A DNA stretch of 64,000 bases from Meconema thalassinum (GCA_946902985.2 OX336389.2:1009081441-1009145440), one strand, 5' to 3'; counted from the first letter of the stretch, positions 32,104 to 44,384 are shown. Translations and numbers: made by a program. Notes: generated by a model not told the origin, from the letters alone.

Positions 32104-32815
32104 GCTTTAATTTATGTCAACACACGACTTTGTAAAATTGCTAGTTTGAGAAATATAGCCTACTTTCAAAATTGAACTTTTTGGATAAAATGTAAAAAAT
32201 ATAAAGTTTTGTTCTAACAATAAAAGACATAAAGACCTTTCGTTTAAGCCTGTATATAACTTTTTAGGATTTTTAGTTTCAGAAATATAGCCTACTTCCA
32301 AATATTACGTTTTTGGAAAAACTATGTTTTTGTCCTAGAGACCTGAGACTTATTTTAGGTGTTAGAGAGGGTAAAGGCCTTTAATTTGAGTCAAACACAC
32401 AAAGTTGTAAAATTCCTAATTTCGGAAAAATAGCCCAGTTACCAAATTAAACTTTTGTTTTGGAAAATGTAATTAAATGTATTATTCATAATTTAATTCT
32501 GAGAGGAATCGAATCAAAGTGTATGGATTTAATTGCATTCCTACTGGAGTGGAATTCAATGTTTCCTTCTAAGTTTAATTCCGAGTAGAATTAAATTAAA
32601 TGCTTTGGATTTAATTTCATTCCCTTCGGAACAAAATCGAGTGTTTCATTCAACATTTCATTCCGAGAGGAATAAAATGAAATGCAATGCAATGGATTTA
32701 ATTTTACTCCCAGCGAATATCATGTTTTGTTTTAACGATAAAGGGTATAAAGACCTTTCGTTTGAGCCATTGCACAACGTTCTATGATTATTAGTTTTGA
32801 AAATATAGCCTACTT
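32104..32815. repeat. Degenerate repeat, unit about 130-145 bp
   Basis: Four related units carry ATTTGAGTCAA-like and AAATATAGCCTACTT motifs, at about 32104, 32234, 32376 and 32752. The fourth is separated by the first part of the palindromic array. Non-coding. Confidence 0.7.
32469..32715 (+). repeat. Direct duplication, copy 1 (copy 2 at 34136-34382)
   Basis: About 247 bases of the array, from AAATGTATTATTCATAATTT to TTACTCCCAGCGAA, recur 1667 bases to the right with few changes. The two copies bracket most of the palindromic array. Confidence 0.85.
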
Positions 32816-34135
32816 TCCAAAACAAAAACATTCAAATTTTCTTTCTAAATATAACAAGTTCTTCATAGGAAAGCGGGCGTCACCCCGAGTCATTTGACAC
32901 CTCGAACAAGTCTCTAGCATTATTGGTTGGCGAGATATCAAAAAATTTAACAAGGACGCACCGCGACGCCAAGTGTCGAGTGGGTCAGAATTCTTGTCAT
33001 CTCTCTACTGAATTGCATTGTATGAATTTAATTTCACTTCAGCAGGAATAGAATTAAATTGTATGAATTGAATTTCACTCCGGCCGAAATAGAATTTAAT
33101 GTTCGTTCACTGTTTCATTCTATCAGGAAAAGATTTAAATTTTATGAATTTAATTTCACTCCGGCAGGAATAGATTTTAATTGTATGGGTTTAATTTCAC
33201 TCCGGCCGGAATAGAATTAAATGCTCGTTCACATTTTCATTCCAACAGGAATAGGATTAAATTGTATGAATTTAATTTCACTCAAGCCAGAAAAGAATTA
33301 AATTATATGAATTTAATTTCACTCCGGCCGGAATAGAATTAAATTGTATGAATTTAATTTCACTCCGGCTGGAATAGAATTACATTGTTTGAATTTAATT
33401 TCACTCTGGCTGGAATAGCATCAAATGCTCGTTCGAATTTAAGTGTACGGATTTGATTTTGCTCCGGCTGGAATATAATTAAATGTTCGTTCAGAGTTTC
33501 ATTCCGAGCGGGAAAGAATTAAATTGTATGAATGTAATTTCACTCTGACCACAATAGACTTAAATAGTATGGATGTAATTTCACTTCGGCCGTAATAGAA
33601 GTAAATGTTCGTTCGAATTTAAGTGTATGGAATTAACTTCACTCCGGCTGGAATAGAACTAAATGTTTTTTCACAGTTTCATTCCAACGAAATAGAATTC
33701 AATTGTATGAATTTAATTTCACTCCGACTGGAGGAGAATTAAATGCTCGTTCGAGTTGAACTCTGCTGATTTAATTTCACTCCGGCTGGAATAGAATAAA
33801 ATGTTCGTTCAGAGTCTCATTCCGAGTGGAATAAAATTAAATTGTATAGATTTAATTTCACTCCGGCCTGAATAGAATTAAATTGCATGTATGTAATTTC
33901 ACTCCAACCGGAATAGAATTATATGTTGGTTTGAATTATATTACATGGATTTAATTTTACTCCGGCTGGAATAAAATTAAATGTTCGTCCAGAGTTTCGT
34001 TCCGAGAAGAATAAAATTGAATTGTATGGATTACATTTCACTCCGGCTGGAATAGACCGAAATATTTTGTTCAGAGTTTCATTTCGAGAGGAATAGAATT
34101 ACATTCCATGCATTTAATTTTATTCCTGTCGGAAT

Positions 34136-34382
34136 ATAATTAAATGTATTATTCATAATTTAATTCTGAGAGGAATAGAATCAAAGCGTATGGATTTAAT
34201 TGCATTCCTACTGGAGTGGAATTCAATGTTTCCTTCTAAGTTTAATTCCGAGTAGAATTAAATTAAATGCTTTGGATTTAATTTTATTCCCTTCGGAACA
34301 AAATCGAGTGTTTCATTCAACATTTCATTCCGAGAGGAATACAATGAAATGCAATGCAATGGATTTAATTTTACTCCCAGCG
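34136..34382 (+). repeat. Direct duplication, copy 2
   Basis: It matches 32469-32715 at an offset of 1667 bases with only scattered substitutions. It suggests unequal exchange or duplication of the array edge. Confidence 0.85.
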
Positions 34383-34540
34383 AAATTGAATTGAATTTCA
34401 TTCCGAGATTTATTCTGAGAGGAATAGTATTCAACATTTAATTCCCAATTTAATTCCTTGTCGGTGTGAAATTATATGTTTCACTCCAGGTTTAACTCTA
34501 CGCCGGAATAGTATTGAATTGGCTTGCTGAATTTAATTCC

Positions 34541-36600
34541 ACTCCTGCTCCGCAGTAAAATATAAAATTTCGTTCATTTTGCCATCCCTGGAATATGTAC
34601 ACTGAGGTTACCTTGAGTGGTAGGCTATATATCGGTTCAACGCATATTTTCGACATCAAGAGTTTTTAGTTTTGTGTGAAACATTTTTCTGTGTTATTAG
34701 GGACCCTGACGTTTATTCGAGAAATCTTCTGAAACTCAACAGAAACCTCTCTTTTCTGTTATTGACTTATACATTTGGAAACTATCTCAAGTAGAAGTCC
34801 AGAAATAACGCGAAATTATTTAATGTCGAAATCTTACGAAATGATACCGTTTCGAAAAACATCGCGAAATAACATCGAAATACATTATATTTTTTGAACC
34901 TCTCCGTCTCGTAAGTTTGTCACATCCAGTATGGTTAATTCGAAATTACGTTATATGACGATTTTTCCTTTGAACTTCGTTTCAATCAGATATATAATCT
35001 AACCGGTTATCTCGAAAACGTATATAAATTGTATCATTCTTTATTCGAAAGATGTGCCCTCTTGTGGTATTATTCCTCCATTCATCTCAGAATATTCCGT
35101 ATATTCGATACCTATTTCGAACGTTCATCCCTAAAATCTTGAGGGTGTGACTTTGTCAAACGGACCGAGATCGACGCCGGATGCGTAAAATATTAAAATC
35201 CATGCCCAATCGCGAACCTGTGACCACGAGGCCTGGGGGAATCCTGTCAAAGGTGATTGGGCGCCCATCACGAAACATCCCAAAACCTACTCGCCACTTT
35301 TCCCATGACCGTATACTTTAAAAGCGTACGGGGAGCGAGAAGTGCATCAAACCACTTAAAACTACATTGGTTACGTAACATCGCGATACTCATTTCTCCT
35401 CGTGATCCACCGCTAACTCACAAACACAGCATACGGACAGCGGGAATCACGTCACCCCACTTACGAGTGGCGCCGACCACACAACATTTCCATAACTGCT
35501 CGTGAATTTTAACCATGCCCACCCTCGAACTAGCCTCCGCCTTTCTGCTAGGGTAGATAGACAAACGTTGAACGGCCGGGTTTGACTCCTATTGCATAAT
35601 ATCGCGTTCTCAGTATCCAAACGCGAGGACAGCGTGATCTCGTCAAACGGCAGCGAGTGCCGATCGTATAGAATCTCTATATTTATCCGTACTTGACTGC
35701 GAAGAGAGAATTCTGTGACGATCTTACTTCGCATATTTCTTCGTGCTCTACCGCGGGGACATAGGAAATCTCGTCAAACGGCCAAGAGCAGAGCAACCTC
35801 TTGGTGATCATAACAACTTTCTGTACACAAGACGACATATTAGCTGAAACAACTCATTTGATATTAAATATCTATTATTTATTTTATTTTTATAACACTG
35901 CAAGTGAATTTTGTTTACCGCTATGAACACAGTTTATTGGTGTTGGTTTTTTTTTTTTTTTTTTGCCATGTGATGAGCTTCTTTGCTTGCAGACCAAAGA
36001 CGCATCTTGAATTAAAAGGTAACTAAAATGTAGCTAAAAAGTTGCCAATTATTACTTCATCCTTACAGTAGACACCCTGGTAATGCTCCTGTACGAAGTA
36101 GGCGCTCGAAAGCGAGGCTTGATGACGCAATGGGGCGCATTAGATGGGTAGCGCTGAGGAACATGCAGCGAGCGACGGTCCGATCTGTGCATTCTGACGT
36201 AAACTGCCTGCAAGCAGTGTTATCCCTGTGAAAATCCGTTATTAGACATTCCGTTTATCATTCATGCATCGAGAAAGTCCGGCACAAACGAGTCAGCGAA
36301 AGTTGATAAAAATGTCTATTTACAATGAACGACTTATGCTGGTATATTTTAAAGTCGTGTACCAGAATCATAGAAGGTGTGCGTATTTATCAAATTAGTA
36401 TTTTTATTTCGTGCATTTTATCGAACCGTTTTCTGAATTGTGTGATAAATACTTCTATAATATTACATTTTCTGGCACAGAATCATTTAGCGCATTATTC
36501 TTTAATAAATTATAGATGCCATGCATATGACTTTCTTTAAAATGATCTCGTCACAGAAATATGCAATCTCTACGTGAGTGGTCATAATTTACCGATACTT
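34541..36600. other. No recognised gene; degenerate short repeats
   Basis: Phrases like CTCGTCAAACGGC recur near 35151, 35642 and 35771 and more distantly at 35241 and 35452. They may mark a worn tandem repeat with irregular spacing. A run of about 20 T is at 35947. No coding frame longer than about 95 codons. Confidence 0.45.
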
Positions 36601-37258
36601 AAGCCCGTATCACACCATACCCGCTGGCAAGGAAGCTGCTGTGATCGCTGATACAAAAACCTGTATGATTCTGTTCATCCTCGTCAGTACACTTGCTTTT
36701 ATGACCAAAGTATATCACACGCTAGCATATTGTACGCCAAGGTGTAAGAAATAAAACATGGAGGATGGTTGTCGTTTGAGGTTAATATTTGCAGCTGATT
36801 CGCATTATTAACGCAAAGCGTTCGTAAAACTTGCTTTAAGTAAATTTGAAAACATACCAGGTACCGAATAAATGCATTTTAATCAATATTTAAGATGTAG
36901 ACTAACTGTAATAATTGCATATTTAACTATACGCGTTAATAAGTGGTGCAAAAATGAGCTAAACAGTCCGTTACGAAAGTGTGCGTGTGGTATCGCGCCT
37001 ACTCACTGTTTTAAAGATCCCGGGTTCAAGGCTATCCAACGGCGAGAAGTTGTACTTCCTTTTAATTATTTTATTATATTCTCACTACCTCGTACAGCAA
37101 ATTTTCAACTTAGTTTTATTCACATGGTCTACGAGGACGATTTAAATGATAATTATTGGTAGGGAAAATTGCTTTTTTCTGTCATTTAAATTTGTATTTT
37201 CCCTACTTCCTGCTCAAAACCATGGATGGATACTATTTGAGATAGCTATTTATTTACT

Positions 37259-37299
<41 letters not shown>

Positions 37300-37318
37300 T
37301 GACACGTTCTGTGTTCAC
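36601..37318. other. No recognised gene
   Basis: A B-box-like GGGTTCAAGGC near 37022 hints at an old tRNA-like SINE head. A microsatellite of AAT units is at 37264-37299. Confidence 0.4.
37264..37299. repeat. (AAT)n microsatellite
   Basis: About twelve uninterrupted AAT units. Confidence 0.95.
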
Positions 37319-38144
37319 CAGTGGCGGCTGGTGGCATTTAAAGCTGGGTGTACACCAAAATTTCCGATGTCGCAATTTTATTTCGAATTTTTACACTAGT
37401 AACAAAACTGTATTAATGTTAAATAACAAACTACATTTCTATTAAGACTGAAATACAGGGGTTTTCAAAAATAACTGTACGTTCGAAAAATAGACAGATT
37501 TTAATGACTTTTGGGCTTCTTCCTATAGGAATTCATCAAAAATCACGTGTATGTAACTAAACGATGCCCTATGCCTGAGTTGATGGGAAGAATTTTAAAC
37601 ACAGCAGGTTGTCTAAGGTTAAGTCTCTCAATCTCCGGGATAATAAACATTCTCAACATAAAAAAAGACAACCAAAAAGTTTGTACGGCAAGGAAAAATA
37701 TTATTAGTTATTACTAACCAAGACATGCAACATATTCAAAAATAAGGTCAATTTTTCGAACATTCCTTCACTTACGAACAAAGGAAAGAAGAGGTAAATT
37801 ATACAGAACAATTACAGTTCCTTACCTCACTTGATTTGAGAATTCGCCCTCCTGTCTCTCATCGATTCAAACTTGTCAGTCACTCGTTGGTTAAGTCTGG
37901 AATCTCCATCACAAGATCTCTTTTAATAGAAATCATCGCCAAGGCCGATAATCATTCCTGGGTCACGGAGTACCTTAAGAATGTTTTTATTCTTTTTGAG
38001 GTGGAAAAGCACCTTTCTGCTTCGACAGACATCATAGGAAAGGTCAGAATTATCTTCAATAGTTTCAAACTCTCGGTGAACGTTTTTCCTAGGTTGTTGG
38101 TAATTATAAACTCTGCTAGACTAACAGCGTCCGGCAGTGATATA
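37319..38144 (-). pseudogene. hAT transposase C-terminus with terminal repeat
   Basis: The minus strand reads LAEFIITNNLGKTFTESLKL, ILTFPMMSVEAERCFSTSKR and IKTFLR, the hAT dimerisation domain, followed past stops by LSALAMISIKRDLV. The left edge CAGTGGCGGCTGGTG is a typical hAT terminal repeat of ZBED-like elements, so this is the 3' end of an element on the minus strand. The upstream side is broken by the mariner at 38147. The upstream transposase was not found to the right. Confidence 0.8.
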
Positions 38145-38146
38145 TA

Positions 38147-38927
38147 AGGTGCGTTCAAAAAGTAACGAGCCGGAGGCTGGAAACCGGTGATGACATCGGC
38201 TAATCGTGGCGTGTGTAACGAGGTGTGGTTCCGACCAGAGCGTGGAAGGTCACAGCCCGTCGCTAGAGGGCACCCGAGCACGTCCCGTGACGATACAGAG
38301 CGAGCAGCAGCATGCATCAATCGGCCAACGCTGCCAGTCGCATTGCAAACAGTGACATGGAGGCATCAAACGAAGGGCAAAGAGGTGTTGTTCGGTTTCT
38401 GACAGCGAAAGGAGTAGGGGGAACGGACATTCATCCCCGAAAGTCACAAGTGTACGACGAACACTGCATGTCCCTTGCAAGGGTCAAGGCGTGGCACTAG
38501 CGCTTCAGGGAAGGACGGGTGTCGTTAGCCGATGATGCCCGGTCTGGGGCACCCCCCTGCATTACCAATGACAACGACAAGCTGGTTGATGCACTCATTA
38601 CCCAGGAACGCCGAGTGACAGTGAACGCCATAGCCGCCGTGGTCAGATTGAGCGTCGGAAGTGTGCACACCACCATGAAGGAACGACTGCACTTGCGGAA
38701 AGTGTGTGCCCAATAGGTGCCCCACAGTCTTCAACCACACCAGGAAGCATGTCGAATGGCCTACTGTCTTGGTTTTGGTTGGACGATTGATGCATGCTGC
38801 TGCTCGCTTTATATCGTCACGTGACGTGCACGCGTGCCCTCTAGCGACGGGCTGTGACCTTCCACGCTCTGGTCGGAACCAGTTTGCGCATTACAGCCTC
38901 CAGCTCGTTACTTTTTGAACGCACCTT
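38147..38927 (+). mobile_element. Mariner-derived element with long inverted repeats (781 bp)
   Basis: TA flanks both ends. The ends AAGGTGCGTTCAAAAAGTAA and inverse match. The inverted repeats extend inward far beyond usual mariner termini: 38147-38329 pairs with 38778-38927, apart from an indel of about 33 bases. The right arm includes the inverse of the transposase start region, so the element is a fold-back derivative in which the 3' end was replaced by a copy of the 5' end. Confidence 0.88.
38312..38716 (+). pseudogene. Mariner transposase N-terminus
   Basis: The frame reads MHQSANAASRIANSD, then EGQRGVVRFLTAKGV and a TAG near 38500, then RFREGRVSLADDARSGAPP, RRVTVNAIAAVVRLSVGSVH and LHLRKVCAQ followed by a stop. 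This is the two-part helix-turn-helix (HTH_48-like) region of mariner transposases. The DDD catalytic domain is absent. The start codon lies inside the left inverted repeat. Confidence 0.85.
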
Positions 38928-38989
38928 ATAAATTATTGTGCTAAATAGTTTTTCTTTTCGTTTACATGAACCATTTATCGAACAAAATG

Positions 38990-39830
38990 AATACATATTA
39001 TACTGTATTACGGGTATTGCCCGCCAATATCTACGCACTTTTTCCATCGTTGCGGCAGTTTCTGTATTTGCGCAGCAAAGCATTCTTTGGGGTTATCCCG
39101 GTGCCACTGGTGGATAACTGCATAAAGTTCGTCGCTGGTGGTTAACTTCTTACCCCGATTGGCCTCTTCCATTGAGTTGAATACGGCGTAGTCGCTAGGA
39201 GCAAGATCCGGAAAATATGGAGGATGAGGCAGCACAGTAAATCCTAGTTTACCCGGGGTGGCAGTGGTTTAGCGACTGGCATGATGCCGTGCATTGTCTT
39301 GTTGGAGAAGAAAGCCACGCCCCCAATTTTCCGTGGTGGCGTTCTTGAATGCGTAGGCGGAGATGGCGCACTGAACTGCAGAACCGATCACTGTTGCTTG
39401 TTGTATTGGGTGGGAACCAATCCACTACTATGATCCCTTCCTGATCCAAAAAATAGATGGTTGACGTGCAGTTGCTGGACGCCCAGTGCTTTTGCATTTT
39501 CAGCATAGTACCTTCAGTCTTTGATCTCTGATATCCAACGAAACACGGATGTGCGACTTGGTGCTGTATCGCCACATATGGCGCTTAATCTCTTGTGGAT
39601 GTCTTCCCTATACAAAACCCACACTGTCCACCGATGTCCATGACTGTCTGCTTCCAGGTTGTCTTAATCCATTTCAACTAGTGGACTCGCACGCCGGAAC
39701 AAATGCCACTGCACTGTCTGCCTGTGGAACGCAGCAACATCACCTGGTGGCAAATACAGTCCATCGGCACACATTTTTAACTGCTACTTTGCCGGAGTTA
39801 TGGGGGGAGTGGCAATCAATATTGAACGAA
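38990..39830 (-). pseudogene. Second mariner-like transposase relic
   Basis: The minus strand ends with LPHPPYFPDLAPSDYAVF (the SPDLAPSDY box of mariners, with F for S) and WHRDNPKECFA. Before it, in mixed frames, QDNARHHA-like sequence and a HTH-like AICGDTAPSRTSVFRWISE appear near 39590. The copy is riddled with frameshifts. It is unrelated in detail to the element at 38147. Confidence 0.7.
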
Positions 39831-40070
39831 CTAAATAATTCAGTCACATGTTTCCCAGTGCTGGAGGTGTGGTGGTGAGAGGTAACTTAAGCTGAAGCGG
39901 AAGCTTTTATTTAAGACGGGGTAAACTCTAGGACCATAATAAGACCATTTGTTAGATACGAATTTGAGCTCGTATGTTTTTTGTTGGCCTCTTACGTTCT
40001 CTTGATGAATACAGCATTTTGTAATTTGTATTTTGGCACAGTCTAGGGTAACATGTGGCTTTTCACCAGT

Positions 40071-40110
40071 GGCGTAGCAGGGAGTTACTGGGGGTTATAA
40101 CCCCCCCTTG
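40071..40110 (+). repeat. hAT-like terminus
   Basis: CAGTGGCGTAGCAGGGAG followed by GGGGGTTATAACCCCCC looks like one end of a hAT element. The other end was not found. The ORF at 40055-40411 running through it has no recognised product. Confidence 0.45.
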
Positions 40111-40472
40111 GAAAATCGATATGGTTGTCATTTGTGTCTGTTTCACCACTTGGCGATGTACAGTTGTCGCTTTTCGACCCGGCTCCACATCTATCTACAC
40201 AGTCGCGAAGCTTGGCTCGTATTTTTCTACCGCCGCGCGGTGCGCGACAACAATGCTCTCACGCAGCCAGCAAGAATGTGCCGACTGCGCTGTGTTGGTA
40301 TATGTTATTGTTGCTGTATTTACCGTATGTTGGCTTTGTGTAACAGTTATACATTTAAGCATGTGTTCTACAAGAGGAGATGTGCAGTTCAATAAACAGA
40401 TCAAATATTAGAAGCAATATTTAAGTATTGCTAAGTAACCTATATGCTTGAAATAAAAGTACATTAATTGTT

Positions 40473-40545
40473 TATACACTTAATAAAACACTTCTCACAT
40501 AAAGGGGGGGGGGGGGGTTATGAGAAACGTTTTATTAAGTGTATA
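40473..40545. repeat. Hairpin with poly-G loop
   Basis: Arms of 25 bases (TATACACTTAATAAAACAC side and its inverse) match at about 23 positions and enclose a run of 14 G (40504-40517). It may be the remnant of a MITE or a fold-back end. Confidence 0.8.
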
Positions 40546-40786
40546 CATAATTATTGTATTATGAATTACACAGGGAAATTAATTGTTACTCCTCGCCCAA
40601 TCTAATTGGGTGTATTCGTGTTGACCGACTGGGAAGTCATTCTATTAATGTAGACTGTTCAAATAACAAGGCGACACCTGAGTTTCCAAAGGACCCTAAA
40701 AGGTAAGACTTGAGCTATGGATTTTAGGCTAGTATTATAAATATTTTCAAACAAACAACGGAACTAGGTCTTTAACTGGTTGAAAA

Positions 40787-41014
40787 TCAATAATAATGTT
40801 ACTGGTTTTACGTCTCTTATGACTACTGCGGCTTTGAGAGATGTCGGGGTGCCGGAATTTGGCCCGAAGGAGATCTTTAACGTGCCAGTAAATCTACAGA
40901 CACGGCTCCCTTGCATTTACGCACCCTCAAATGCCAGCTGACTGCGCCAGGATTATATCCTGCAACCTTTCGCACAGCAGACGAGAACGTTACCGCTGAG
41001 CCACGCAGCCATTC
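40787..41014 (-). mobile_element. tRNA-derived SINE (family B), near complete
   Basis: The minus strand starts GGCTGCGTGGCTCAGCGGTA (A box) with B-box region GGTTGCAGGATATAATCC. The body is ATTTACTGGCACG, AAAGATCTCCTTCGGGCC, TTCCGGCACCCCG and the end ACGTAAAACCAGTAACATTA. This layout is common in arthropod SINEs. Confidence 0.88.
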
Positions 41015-41582
41015 GGTTGTAAATCAGAAGCATATCTTGGTAGGAATTGGCAGGAATTGGCTGGAATTCAAATATAAATAATATCAATGCATTTTGAAAA
41101 TTAAGGCATACGTAAACGTAAATGATGTAATCTAAAACACGTGCCAATATATTAATTTGCAGGTGTAGAAAAAGGCTTTCAAATAGTTAGAGAGCTGATT
41201 TAATGAATGAAAATTTAGACTATTTTGTACAATAATATATACTTATTCTCGAATCATTTTCAAGCAAGCCAATGTATGACGGCAGGCAAATGCTCACAAA
41301 CTAAGATGTGGTACACTCTACACTGTTTGTTAATTCTCGTATGAAATACCTGGTCTCCCACATGGCTGCTGTGAAGATACGGTAGACAATTGTTATTACT
41401 GAAATTATTGGAAAAATTGACACTGTATTACATTGTCAAATTCAGGAATGAAAGGTTTCAAAACCCCTGAAAAAATGCGAAGTGCTTATAATTGAGCCAT
41501 TTAAGACCTTAAGATCTTTTTATACTTTTCATTTCACAAATCACACCGGTATTTTTACTAATTAATTATAAACAATTATACC
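41015..41582. other. No recognised gene
   Basis: AT-rich sequence without long ORFs or clear repeats. Confidence 0.4.
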
Positions 41583-42222
41583 TATACTAGCAACCCACCC
41601 CGGCTTCGCCCGGTATATTCAACGGTTTACCCAGCGTAAGCTTGAAAGGCGCACGGACGGCAGGTCCCAGACGCAATTCAGAAAAGCCGAGGTGAACAGC
41701 GAAACTCCAAACACATATACTCTTCTCTGAAGTCTAAACTCGACACGACTCGAAAGTTGATGCTGGCCGAAGTTGGGGTGATAGACTCGCTCGCTACCTC
41801 GTAAACTCGCTCCGAAGCTAGATATTTAAATTTCCACTGAACGGTGATTGTTGGAAGAAACATATAGTGGGCGACGAATTAAAAATAGAGATAAGCTGTC
41901 GTGGACCTTTTTGTAGAACTGTTCATGCTGACCAATTATTGCACTCATAGTAGATATTCTTAACGGTTTATCCAGCGTTTATCGACTCGATTCACTGAAA
42001 TCGTTACTGCTCGGCTTCCTTTGATCACAAATGATTTTTTTTTCTACAGAAACCTTCCTCGAGAAATCCTTTACAGAATGGTGATACCCGCATCAAAATC
42101 CATCCAGTGGTTCTCGAGATTACTCGTTACATCCAAGAATCGGGGACTCTGTTTTATACTACAGTATGTCGAGATGCCCGCGACTATCATTGAAACAAAT
42201 ACATGAATTTATAACTAGTATG
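41583..42222 (+). repeat. Dispersed repeat with ACTAG ends
   Basis: It starts TATACTAGCAACCCACCCCG and ends ATAACTAGTATGG. The internal phrase ACGGTTTA-CCCAGCG occurs twice (about 41621 and 41962), so the first part may be duplicated or interrupted. It is related to 8232-8463. Non-coding; family not identified. Confidence 0.65.
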
Positions 42223-43210
42223 GACAATTAATTCTACGTAAGACTCATTAAATACGTCGTACAACTGTACCTAGGGATACTTGTAGAGGACTGAACTAAT
42301 AAACACACACAAAAAATTATGTTCCTATGAATTAAAAGTGTACAGTATATTAACATTGTGATTTAACATGACTTATGTTTACAATGGAAATAATCACTCA
42401 GGTGAGTTAAAATTCATAAAACCCCTACAAAAGTGAAATCATCAGTTCCGCGAATAACGCGCTCAAGACAGTTGCCGCGAGCGCTAGTGTCGCTTCATGA
42501 CTGTATTTTAGACCGTCGTAATACAACTCCGTCCTCCCAGGGTTGCCAATCTAACTTTTCCCCCGCAAAATATAGCTTATTTTGAATAATTTTGAATCCC
42601 ACCTAGCGCGACAATATTAGCCTTTTTTTCTTTACTTGGCGGGAGAGAAGTTATATGTAAATTAAACTAGTTTTAATTAAAAATAACGTGTTTTTATAAG
42701 GACTTAGAAAATTCTATGGGTACATTAACACTATTTGTGGGATCGTTATGAACTTCTTGAGCATGAGATCGCCGTCAGCTGAGTTGCTTCATATAACATT
42801 AATCTAAGTCCAGCAATTCCCCGAATTATGCTTATCTCCCAGTTACGAATGAGTAAAATTTGTCGCTTGTGTAGTGTAAGCAACTAAACCTTTTTCGGGC
42901 TGCATGTAGCATTTGCAAGGTAAAAAGGACTTGGAGGTGACAAAAATTTTCGAAAATGATATTGTATGCGTTCAGGGCTAATATAATAATAATATCGTAT
43001 GGCCTCGGGTGCCTGGTGCAAGCTTTGTTAATTGACACCCAGAGGGTAGCTTGCATGTCGAATTTCGTCGTTCCTTTGAACGCTATGAAAGTCAAGGAGG
43101 TTAGATATCTAAACTCCTTGACACTACAGCGCTTTCAAGTAGAGAATGGAGGAACTTTGTGTTGGCGGAAAATCCCGAGATTAATTTTGCCATTGAACAC
43201 GGCCTACTGA
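42223..43210. other. No recognised gene
   Basis: CAGGGTTGCCAATC at about 42537 looks like a transposon or SINE end but its partner was not found. ORFs at 42832-43095 (minus) and 42956-43210 (plus) have no known motif. Confidence 0.4.
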
Positions 43211-43214
43211 ATTC

Positions 43215-43365
43215 AAATGGGTTCTTTAACATGCCAACAACGTATGATATGAGTATCGTGATTTTTGTCGCCTTCAAAAATCACTTACCATGGCCAGGGG
43301 CGAACCTGCAATCTTGGGGTTGGTAGTCCGACACTATAACCACTCACCCATCGTAGCAAGCTAGG
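43215..43365 (-). mobile_element. tRNA-derived SINE fragment
   Basis: On the minus strand GATGGGTGAGTGGTTATAGTG (tRNA-like D arm) and GATTGCAGGTTCGCCCC (B box) are 35 or so bases apart, followed by a short body ending CATGTTAAAGAACCC. It resembles the family B layout. Confidence 0.65.
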
Positions 43366-43769
43366 GCTAATTGAAATATAAAGCACAGGATCTTGTTGAA
43401 AAAATAATACTGAATAAACATAAAAATGAGTAGCCTATTTGTATAACTCATAAATCAACATGACGCATCGTGAGAGAACATGCCCACTTTTGCTGAGACT
43501 TCTGTAATTATTCTCTCTTGTTGAGAGATACGCAGTCGTCATGTTGGTAGCACAGATAGATTCGAGTTTATTTTGTTACTGTTAGGGGAACAGGAATGTT
43601 CTAGATTTAAAATTTCAGTCAAAAATTAACTTCATTTTTAAAGAACTGTTTTTCTGTTGTTTTTGTTTGTTTTTTTGTCTTGTGTGCATATTGTATAACT
43701 CGAATACTTCTGGACCAAAATACATGAAACTTTTCTTCTCATTGAGAAATGGAAATACTTTTATAGTTG

Positions 43770-44105
43770 TTGTTAATTCATTTGAGGGGCTTGAGACATC
43801 TTGGTCCTCAGCCCCATACAGTTGGGTGTGTTGAAGTTGTCTGGCGACCTGTATTGCTGTGATGACTGTAGTAATGTGTGTAAATGTATCAGGGACAGGG
43901 ATGGAGTAGACGCTCCAGGACTTGAAGTAAGGCACTACCTCGGCAAATTCCTGTAGGAGTGTGGAAAAACACGGGGAAAAACCACACTCAGGATAACCGC
44001 TGTCAGCACCGGGATCCGAACCTACGATACTTACTGCGGCTGCCCTCCCGGTCATGGTGCACGTTTGACGAGCGCGGCTGCGCCGCGGGACGAAATGCTT
44101 GTAGA
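43770..44105 (-). mobile_element. tRNA-derived SINE (family C)
   Basis: The minus strand has GTAGGTTCGGATCCCGGTGC (B box), GAGTGTGGTTTTTCCCCG, then GTAGTGCCTTACTTCAAGTC and a tail with CACACATTACTACAGTCATC and GAGGACCAAGATGTCTCAAG. The same blocks occur at 56513-56825. Confidence 0.8.
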
Positions 44106-44384
44106 ATTTGGCATCGTGTAACTATAACCCCCCCCCATTGGTCGATCTTGGCTACCCTACTGCTTTTCACTGACCAAATTCATGACTGTGAAATGTTCAT
44201 CTCACAGGGTATGTACTGCTGTACTGACTCAGTGAGGAAAGCAATGGCAAACTACCTCACTTTGTCTAGTACGTCTCAATATAGCACTGCCGTGGTGGCT
44301 TTTTGTTGGTTTTCTACCAACATAACAAAGTGGTGCTTTACGAAGGTCCAACCAACCTCTGTCAGTATTCGTCGCTGTCACCGC

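Larger units (their letters stand above)
32462..34540. repeat. Array of quasi-palindromic AT-rich units
   Basis: Dozens of variants of TTTAATTTCACTCCGGC and GGAATAGAATTAAAT alternate, spaced about 45-60 bases. Each junction forms a near palindrome around CCGGC. Some units have the GTTCGTTCA spacer. The array has no coding signal and is unlike a simple satellite because unit length and arm orientation vary. Confidence 0.85.

Noticed and set aside
40055..40411. 118-codon ORF
   Set aside because: It runs through a hAT-like end and overlaps other ORFs in two frames; no protein similarity recognised.
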